35,898 nt of DNA from Nemertoderma westbladi (lineage: Eukaryota; Xenacoelomorpha; Nemertodermatida; Nemertodermatidae), in the NCBI GenBank assembly GCA_032718475.1, contig JAUCBJ010002262.1, forward strand, positions 1-35,898, read 5' to 3'. Position numbers and translations under genes: made by a program. Under the pieces are notes generated by a model. The model was not told the origin of the DNA. It was given only the letters and a program-made list of their open reading frames with translations, and made no database searches. This document shows, piece by piece, positions 29,212 through 35,898 of this stretch (position 1 is the first letter of the stretch; every line of letters begins with the position of its first letter).

Positions 29212-30350
29212 TTACGAAATGTTTGCGCATGAATCTTTATTGCAATTGCAGAATTCTGAGCAATCAGTTTGGTTTTTTCTGCAGGTGCACTTCTGCGATT
29301 TACAAGGGATTTTGGAAGAACAGCTACACCGAATTAATTGCAAAATGCATTCCGGAGCTGGTGGTATGCCCTCAGGTATTGCAATCGGGGAAAGTTGATT
29401 GTTGGCTATTCTCCACCCATATTCTCTGGGGTCTACACTAGGTGGTCTAATTTCCATTGTGTTCTTCCACACCATTACTTGCAAATGGGCTCTTTTCACG
29501 TTCTCTGTGAAGGATTCAGTCGTCGGTGGTATTGTTTGCAGCTTTGCACAGCTGGTGATTGTTTTTTCTGTCCACATCTTTTGTCTTAACTGGCTCATGT
29601 TGTCTGAGGCATATCTATAGCAGTCAGAAATAAAGTTGGTACATTCCTTTAAGACTGTAGATTGCGGTGCTTCCATTTCTCCCAAACAAGACTGTAGATT
29701 GCGGTGCTTCCATTTCTCCCAAACAAGAAAGAGTGAGTCCTTTCTCCAAAGCCTTGATGACTTTAGCTTTGCCAATCCCAAACATACTCGCAACCGTGTC
29801 ACACCCAGATGAAGCATGGCCTCCCAAAAGATTTCCTATGATACCACGATGCATTTTTACTGTTTCTCCCACGTCTATCACTGCGGTACGGTTTTTTATC
29901 GGGGATTTTATGAAAATTGAATTGGTTATACTTTCCCTCAAATAAAAATGTAATAATAGAACAAATACATCGGTATCGTCTGAGATAATGGCTATGCCTG
30001 CAGATGTTTTTTTGCACAAAGAAATTGCCTGATGGACCAATATAACATCTGCCCCTTCATGATATATCTCAATGTCTTTCCGCTCACTATGGACGCCAAT
30101 GGAACTTATTTCGAATGGTACAGAATTTTGCCCGGTAACAACAAGAATGTTAGAGGAGTTTTCACTATGCAACTTTAAATTCGTCTTTAGTGCTTGACAT
30201 ATCATTTGTATGATTTGTTTCTTGTTAAAGGTTACAGTTAGAAGAACGTCCTTCGATGGGAGCTTCAGATTTCCTTGAAGGTTATATTTTCTACTTCCTG
30301 TGCTAACTCGCTTGCTTCTAGTAGCTGCCTTTGCACTTAAGTCATAGTAT
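29212..30350 (-). pseudogene. FEN1/XPG-like nuclease with C-terminal CXC motif, last exon, frameshifted
   Basis: After the acceptor TTTTACAG|ATAC (30350) the frame encodes YYDLSAKAATRSKR, which continues the XPG N-type motif (VFDRYY). Then come the acidic nuclease motifs: YHEGADVILVHQA (about 30060; like E-ADA), ISDDTDVFVLL (29983; like ED-D) and GHASSGCDTVASMFGIGKAK (29815; like GCDY...GIG). All the catalytic-type acids seem present. A 37-bp tandem duplication (29654-29727) then shifts the frame: one frame stops at 29624, the other goes on to 29212. The continuing frame ends in a cysteine cluster, CSCSSKIPCKSQKCTC then CSEFCNCNKDSC, resembling tesmin/TSO1 CXC DNA-binding domains. The family occurs in many copies in invertebrates and fish, function unknown. 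Confidence 0.75.
29654..29727. repeat. 37-bp perfect tandem duplication inside the nuclease gene
   Basis: Two identical copies, 29654-29690 and 29691-29727, beginning ACTGTAGATTGCGGTGCTTC and ending CCAAACAAG. 37 is not a multiple of three, so it shifts the minus-strand frame by one. With a single copy the two long frames join exactly. Confidence 0.97.
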
Positions 30351-30570
30351 CTGTAAAACATATTTGAATTGAGGGATATGATATTCATTACTGTTAAAAA
30401 GTCAGTTTTATTCGTTGTAAAAGATCACATATCATTGTGTTAAAATTTCAGAATAGTAGCTATATAAATAAAAAAGTAGATTTGTGTAATGGTCCCCTGA
30501 ATATTGTTATAGATTAATATTGTGTTCTATTGTACTTTTTTTATAATAAAAACTTTGATCACTTACTTAC

Positions 30571-30974
30571 CTGTCAAAAACTAAGTACACATTACTTTTC
30601 TTCAGCATATTTCCCACATACTTCAAAAAAGATGCAATAAAATCACCTACAGTCCCGTTTGTTGGCCAGGGTACCACCCACAGAACTGCTGACGCATCAA
30701 CTACTTGGTAAGAAATATCCACTGTAATTTCAGGTATCTCAACTTTCAATCGGTTCTTTAAGTCACATTTAGAAGCAGCTGGACGCATATCTCCATTTTC
30801 CAGAAACATTGAGAGTGGCACTGAAGACAGTTCATAAGAGAGTAGTGTTTCTCGTTTAATTGATATCCTGCTACTCTCTTGTAATGCAATATACCGCGAG
30901 TAGATCAACTCTGTATTAAATAGTTTTTTATCGCCCAATTTAATATGATGTTTACTTTCCTCCATTGTAGTCAC
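30571..30974 (-). CDS. FEN1/XPG-like nuclease gene, internal exon (N-terminal region)
   Basis: Donor TTTTGACAG|GTAAGTAAGT at 30570, and a 220-bp intron to the acceptor at 30351. The codon split across the junction gives VFDR|YYD, in line with the family. The exon encodes LLSYELSSVPLSMFLENGDM (a conserved N-terminal motif of the family), then the DISYQVVDASAVLWVVPWPT stretch and KSNVYLVFDR. It starts either at the ATG at 30965 or, since CTCCAG precedes GTGACT at 30974, by splicing from an upstream exon. No stop or frameshift in this exon. Confidence 0.75.
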
Positions 30975-31259
30975 CTGGAGTTATAAATAAATGTTTTTAT
31001 TATGTATTCTTTGGCACTAAATGGAATATGGGTTTAGTTATGGATATTTAGATGAATAAATGTTAAAGAGCAGAAATCAACTCTCCCGCTACAGATAGGT
31101 GATGTTAGGGGGGAGGGGTTGTACTCTTTACGCAGACAAAATTTAAACCTCGGAAGAAAATCTTCACAATCACAATTAATGGTAAAAAAGAAGCATCAGG
31201 TTCAGGCATGAACATGCAACCTGTGACTCTCCCTTATTTGTTTCGGTAGACTAGCGTAC

Positions 31260-31394
31260 CTTTGTTTCCTGTTCCTTTCCCTTACTGTAATTGCTTTTTG
31301 TCCTTGTTCTTCTTTTACCATTATAATTACAACTATCTGCGTCTCCGCTACCATTATATTTACTACAACAATCAAAGTCTGCCGTCCTTTTCAT
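31260..31394 (-). CDS. Possible first exon of the nuclease gene
   Basis: On the minus strand an ATG at 31394 opens 45 codons without a stop, MKRTADFDCCSKYNGSGDAD onward, basic and low in complexity (KRRTRTKSNYSKGKEQETK), ending in AAG|GTACGC. The phase is 0, which matches the frame of the exon at 30974. The coding stretch itself has no domain, so the evidence is only phase and position. Confidence 0.35.
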
Positions 31395-31599
31395 ATTTCT
31401 GAACGAGCAGCCAAAAATGGCCTCAATTGCTCAATTGTCACGTTTTTCTCATCAGGTGCAACAAATTTGCTATCTAGTGTGCTACTGTGCCATGGGTGGC
31501 CATATATTACCACATTTTAACATGGTATAGCCTATCGTCTCTTAATTATACTTGATATACACACTTTAGTACTACTGTAGTATGTGTACACATAAACGA

Positions 31600-32130
31600 G
31601 TTTTTGCTTCTATAGCTAGTTTTTGGTACTTTTTATTTTAGAAATATGCGCTTTTAGCTATTGTTATGTAAAAAAATGATGTTCTAGAACACATATTTTT
31701 TGTTTTAGAACATGTTGTTTAAATTGACTAATTTTATTAGAAATTATTTGTTATGTGTATTACATTGTTTAATTACCTATAAACATTAAACGCTACCGAT
31801 TTCAATGCATGCTAGCGATTTTGAAAGTTCGCTATTATTTTTTGAAAAAGCAACTTTAAGAACTAGCTACTACAAAACAAAATAACGTTTATGGGTACAC
31901 ATACTATCTACATATTTTTTACTAGCTATTTTTAAGCAGTTTTTTAGCATATGACAATGTTCTAGAACATGTCCCGCGGCAAAAAAATATATAAATTTTT
32001 TTATGGTATCTAGTATATTTTTTGTCTAGCTAGTGTTTTAAAAAAAATTTACTACCTATTTTTAAGCGCAGTTTTATTTTTTTTCAAAAAATAAAAGATG
32101 CAGTATGACATTCTAGAATATTTTGTTAAT
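31600..32130. repeat. CTAGCTA/TTCTAGAACA-rich repeat region
   Basis: Many copies of TAGCTA, ACTAGCTA and TTCTAGAAC. It resembles the inverted repeat at 28332-28535 and is probably a degenerate relative. No coding signal. Confidence 0.4.
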
Positions 32131-32809
32131 TGCAAAGTAAAAAACTGTCACTAAACAATAACACGAATTGAAAAGAGTAAATGAAAAGATGGAAGAAATC
32201 CATTCATGGAGATAATAAAGAAATAACAGCAACCTACCCTGTTGATTAAATCATACTGTTTAAATATTTATATGGTTAAATATAAATATCTTGAAACATG
32301 GTAACAATGGTTTATGTTATAAAAATGTAGTGTTATACGGAACTGTGACTCAAAGTATGTAGTACCCAACTCAAAATTTGGTATATATAAATATTATTAT
32401 ATCGTACTTTTGAAATATGGAACACTGGAACATACAGTAAAATCCACTCTAATCTACTTTGCTAAGGTACTTCTGCACTTTATTATCTGTACTATCCCTT
32501 ACGGTATCGATTTATGAGACGGGTACAATAAAAAGAGATGCACAGTACAGTAGAAAGGAGCTAAACTGGAAATAACAAATATAGTTACCGTAGAAACATC
32601 AGCTGAATATTATAATCGCTGAAATTTGTAATCTTTAATAATTATGTTAACACTCAAACATGTCAGGTTAGGAAATATATATCAGTCCAATTTAGATTCT
32701 TAACCTTGTCTAAAGTTACAGAAAGGCCACGCTAATAAAATAAACCTAATTTATCTAACTTTCCTGCATATTCTTGTAACTAATGGTATAATTAAAGGCG
32801 ATTGAAATC
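32131..32809. other. AT-rich, no recognised feature
   Basis: Inside the inverted-repeat segment, between the nuclease gene and the right repeat. No exon found. Confidence 0.4.
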
Positions 32810-33126
32810 GCAACACTAAACTTTAATGCCGTCTCCATAGCAACAGGATCTAAAAATCAGACTAAAAAAGATTGTCATTATTTCGTAGATTAACTAAATT
32901 GACTTTGTAGCAGATTTTAATCCATTATGACGTGCTGTTTTGCAGTTGCTATGCTTTAAATGAGAATTACGTGGTCCTTAGCAACTAGGTCGTTATTTCA
33001 AAATGCCCAAAGTCAAAAATGTTATAATCGCCATTTCCTCATTAAGTGGGACCTATAGAACTCAAAACATCAAAAAAATTGAATCCGTCCAAAAAATTTC
33101 GGTATACCTTTGTGGCTGCCGGACTA
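32810..33126. repeat. Right inverted repeat of the 4.6-kb segment
   Basis: Reverse complement partner of 28536-28860. The outer end on the plus strand reads GTGGCTGCCGGACTA. The strongest match is 32995-33126. Confidence 0.85.
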
Positions 33127-33235
33127 TTTCACCAATACCAAAAAAATTAAAAAACTCTAAAAAAGGATTGGTGAAAATGGCTGGGGTGTCGACAGGGCGA
33201 AGTAGGGACCGTGTTGCTTAACCCCATAGAGCCTA

Positions 33236-33290
33236 ATGACGTCCACTGCACGTCACAATGGACAGCACGAAGACGTGCAGTGGACGTCAT
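33236..33290. repeat. Perfect 19-bp inverted repeat (hairpin) next to the TTAA end
   Basis: ATGACGTCCACTGCACGTC at 33236-33254 and its exact reverse complement at 33272-33290, with a 17-bp loop. Sub-terminal inverted repeats are common in TTAA elements. Confidence 0.9.
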
Positions 33291-33465
33291 GCTGGAATAC
33301 ATGTTTTATTGGAAGGCTCTTGGAGTAGGTATACTGGTGGATAGTATTAATGACATTTATTGCTCTTCATGGCAAAAAATCCATTCTGTACTGTAGATAG
33401 GCTGTATTGTAGACTGTATTATTAGTGTTAGGTATATGGCGTAATGTCAACCACAGTACAGTAGT

Positions 33466-34005
33466 TCAGACTGACAGAGAGACCGACAGACAGGCAGACT
33501 CGATTTATGTAAACGTGTAAACTGACATCAGAAATAAAATCAGCAACCCTTAAAACCCCCATAGCGAGAATGTTGGTTAGTTAGTATAATTTCTTAAGTT
33601 TTCACAGACTGACTGACAGAAAGACCGACAGCCAGGCAGACTAGATTTTTTTAAACGTGAAACTGACATCTGAAATAAAATCAGCACCCATTAAAACCCC
33701 CATAACGAGAATGTTAGTTAGTTTGTATTATTTTTTAAGTTTTGACAGACTGACTGACTGACAGAAAGACCGACAAACAGACAGACTAGATTTATGTAAA
33801 CCTGAAAACTGACATCAGAAATGAAATCAGCACCTCTTAAAACCCCCATAGCGAGAATGTTAGTTAATTTGAATTCTCTTTTATGTTTTGACAGACTGAC
33901 TGGCAGAATGACCGACAGACAGACAGACTAGATTTATGTAAACGTGAAAACTGACATCAGAAATGTAATCAACACTCTTTAAAACCCCCATAGCGAGAAT
34001 GTTAG
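33466..34005. repeat. Tandem repeat, unit about 140 bp, 4 copies
   Basis: Starts at about 33466, 33605, 33744 and 33888. Each unit has CAGACTGACTGACAGAAAGA, then CGACAGACAGACAGACTAGA, ACGTGAAAACTGACATCAGA and TAAAACCCCCATAGCGAGAA. Confidence 0.92.
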
Positions 34006-34392
34006 CGACAAGTTTTAATGATTAACCATATTTCGTAAGATATATTTTAAAACAATTATTTATTAATAATGCAATAACTGAATAACCAGATAACGGAAAG
34101 ACAAACCGAATTGAAACTTTTAATTACTAATAATAATTGTGGTGAGAGGTGATGGAAATCAAGAATATATGTTATGTTATGGAGCACGCGTTGGTAGGCA
34201 CAGGAAAATGAATTGATGTCTGTTGAGATGTATTGAAGGAGCACTATTCCTTCTACTGGTCTACTATGTCCTTGTGTACTAGCCTAGGCACTGGCTTGGT
34301 CAATTACTTTAGCTTGCAATGTTAGTAATGTACAACTTCACGAAATATTATTGGGCACGGCTGCCCTTGCCATGCCTTAGGCTCTATGGGGG

Positions 34393-34650
34393 AGAATGGA
34401 ATCAGCGTATGAATTTACAATGTTAATTATGTTTAAATCAATGAAAAATACATTTATTAACGCAAATCACTTGAAAAAATAAAAAACTATAATGGAATGG
34501 GGTACATGGATTCCAGATATCTAATTTCTGTGCAAAATAACTTTAATCGTATGGTGCTAAATAATTAATTTCCATGGAGAGACCGTTCAAAATGACTCAA
34601 CCATACAATTTAGCTGAAGATATTAACTTCGATTATGGCTTCCGACATTT
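34393..34650. other. Intergenic, no recognised feature
   Basis: AT-rich, no coding or repeat signal. Confidence 0.4.
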
Positions 34651-34663
34651 ATGGCTTCCGACA

Positions 34664-34702
34664 CACGTACACACACACACCCCCACACACACACACACAC
34701 AC
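34664..34702. repeat. (AC)n microsatellite
   Basis: ACAC run broken once by CCCC at 34681. Confidence 0.9.
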
Positions 34703-34734
34703 AGACTTTTGAAAAACGGCCAGAGTATAATTAT

Positions 34735-34795
34735 ATCAGTTCGCTGATGGCTCGCCATACGTGTCTCGCCCCACATACTTACAGAAAGGGAACAA
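34735..34795 (+). repeat. Interspersed repeat fragment (partner of 7180)
   Basis: CAGTTCGCTGATGGCTCGC, CTCGCCCCACA and GAAAGGGAAC in the same order as at 7180-7240. Confidence 0.5.
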
Positions 34796-35192
34796 AAATA
34801 AATAGTGCGCACAGTACGTACATATAAAGAACCAGAAGTCCTATATGCTACCGGTATGAAACAAAAGAAAACTCTCCGACCCCAACCCCCCATTGGCTGA
34901 AATATGGGCTAGATTTGAGTTACCTATGTGAGAACTCAATGTGTTAATTTTGCCTATATATACAATCACAATACTACACGCACATATGTGAAGGATTTAT
35001 TAACTTTTAAATAAATATGAAACTATTAGAATGAATGAGATTTGTCAAACTTAATGTTTGAGATCACATCACAATGAATAGCCTGTGTTGATTAGGTAAT
35101 TAATTTAAATATTTATATATTTATAATTACACTAGCCACAAATTAGGATAATAACTAATACAAAGTAAAGTAAAAATAATTCGAAATTACCG
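34796..35192. other. Downstream flank of DMAC2-like gene
   Basis: AT-rich 3' region. A TTTATT (AATAAA on the minus strand) near 34997 could be the poly(A) signal; nothing else recognised. Confidence 0.35.
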
Positions 35193-35898
35193 TTAACTCG
35201 CTTTAATTTCTCTATCTGATTCTAATTGTGTTTCTTTATCTTCTTCTGCTTGTCGGTCTAACAGTAAGTTCTGCGCCCTACTAGCGTTGATACGCAACTG
35301 AGTGAGTTGTACTGCTGTTTCAGATAACAGCATCCTGGGTTCATCCAACACAGTCCGGTATTCTACGGCGAGGTACGGCAAGCAATCCAAGAGTTTATCG
35401 TTAAGTTTCTCTAGAACGCTCTGTTTCACCAACGGGAGGTGTTCGAGATACAATATCTCAAGGCGATGAAGTTTATGCAACGAAGTGAGACTTCCAACAT
35501 CCAACTGTTTGCATTCGCTCAAATCCAAAACGGTCAAAGAATTCCTGAGGCAAACAAGACGATCCACGCAGAATGAATCGATTAAACGGCAGCCTCTGAA
35601 ACTCAGATACTGCAGCATCGGCATGTGGGATAGAAAGCGAAGGTCCCGGTATGAAATGTCCTTCCCGGACAAATCAATCCCCTCTAGGAATATCCTCCGC
35701 CTGTCCTCTGGACGATTGACTCTAGCTTTTAGGTGGTTTGCTAGTCGCCATGGGCCGACGGGCCCCTGGAACCAGGTGTCGTTACCTACGAACTTTACTC
35801 GGCCCCCGAGTTTGAGGTAAACTGAAGCCGCGTAGATTTGGAAGCCAAACACACGGATTCCTTCCACGTCCCGTTGTTTGGCGTGGAACAGCGTTCGT
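35193..35898 (-). CDS. DMAC2/ATP5SL-like protein, 3' part (cut by window edge)
   Basis: The minus-strand frame is open from the window end (RTLFHAKQRDVEGIRVFG) to the stop at 35193-35195, at least 234 residues. The apparent GTG start at 35867 is internal. It carries GGRVKFVGNDTWFQG typical of DMAC2 (distal membrane-arm assembly component 2 of mitochondrial complex I, formerly ATP5SL). This is followed by leucine-rich repeat segments: LSGKDISYRDLRFLSHMPML, YLSFRGCRLIDSFCVDRL, LTVLDLSECKQLDVGSL and LEILYLEHLPLV. The tail ~170-224 is helical and charged. Complex I assembly is the known family role. The N-terminal presequence and start lie outside the window. GC content is higher than the flanks, as in PDHX. 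Confidence 0.88.
   Translation of the reverse strand, partial: RTLFHAKQRDVEGIRVFGFQIYAASVYLKLGGRVKFVGNDTWFQGPVGPWRLANHLKARVNRPEDRRRIFLEGIDLSGKDISYRDLRFLSHMPMLQYLSFRGCRLIDSFCVDRLVCLRNSLTVLDLSECKQLDVGSLTSLHKLHRLEILYLEHLPLVKQSVLEKLNDKLLDCLPYLAVEYRTVLDEPRMLLSETAVQLTQLRINASRAQNLLLDRQAEEDKETQLESDREIKAS

Larger units (their letters stand above)
28536..33126. mobile_element. Candidate 4.6-kb mobile element bounded by diverged inverted repeats, with a FEN-like nuclease gene
   Basis: Two inverted repeats, strong over about 140 bp and traceable for about 300 bp, bound a segment whose only coding unit is the nuclease-CXC gene on the minus strand. The outermost shared bases are TAGTCCGGCAGCCAC. No convincing target-site duplication (left flank GAACTTT, right flank TTTCACC). 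Gene and repeats may form one element, or the gene may sit by chance between two inverted copies of a repeat. Confidence 0.5.
33218..34392. mobile_element. Possible piggyBac-like non-autonomous element
   Basis: TTAA (33218-33221) is followed by CCCCATAGAGCCTAATGACG. Near 34380-34392 the inverted match is TAGGCTCTATGGGGG, so both ends share CCCC(C)ATAGAGCCTAA. TTAA plus a CCC start is typical of piggyBac ends. The right TTAA is not seen, there is no transposase, and the interior is a satellite, so the call is tentative. Confidence 0.45.

Noticed and set aside
28536-33126. Target-site duplication for the inverted-repeat segment
   Set aside because: The flanks (GAACTTT and TTTCACC) share only TTT, which is not significant.
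33466-34005. CRISPR-like spaced repeat
   Set aside because: Eukaryotic tandem satellite; the whole 140-bp unit repeats, there are no unique spacers.

Overview
The window is animal (metazoan) nuclear DNA, about one third GC and full of repeats. The genes are animal orthologues with GT-AG introns: an ABCC4-type transporter, PDHX, RWDD2 and DMAC2/ATP5SL. The repeats include an APE-type LINE with a trinucleotide tail, tRNA-derived SINEs, a Ty3/gypsy pol remnant, foldback elements, a GTCAG microsatellite and a LINE-derived minisatellite. It is probably a marine or other invertebrate; I cannot name the species. Genes have few exons: ABCC 2, PDHX 2, lectin receptor 1, and RWDD2 a single coding exon.

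Layout. 1-3020: a LINE 3' half (+), a second LINE 3' end (-) running into a 48-bp minisatellite made of LINE coding sequence. 3536-3658: a stray copy of the PDHX 3' end. 4671-15203: a two-exon ABCC4-like gene (+) whose 6.7-kb intron holds a TTAA-flanked foldback element, the GTCAG array, a nested set of LINEs (7.2-11.1 kb; one insertion has a perfect 11-bp target-site duplication), a partial copy of its own second exon, and a 43-bp satellite. 15.9-18.0 kb: a tRNA-derived SINE and a gypsy integrase remnant (-). 19429-21159: a single-exon receptor (Ig, TSP1, C-type lectin, Ig, TM) behind palindromic repeats and a TATA box. 21796-24093: PDHX (-). 25064-25480: a near-perfect foldback. 26411-27364: RWDD2 (+). 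28536-33126: a 4.6-kb segment bounded by diverged inverted repeats and carrying a FEN1/XPG-like nuclease gene with a C-terminal cysteine-rich CXC motif (-), broken by a 37-bp tandem duplication. 33.2-34.4 kb: a TTAA/CCCC-ended repeat with a 140-bp satellite. 35193-35898: the 3' part of DMAC2/ATP5SL (-).

The genes do not form a pathway. PDHX (pyruvate dehydrogenase core) and DMAC2 (complex I assembly) are mitochondrial housekeeping proteins; the transporter and the lectin receptor are cell-surface proteins. The most unusual items are the inverted-repeat segment carrying the nuclease-CXC gene, the lectin receptor architecture, the LINE-derived minisatellite and the nested LINEs.
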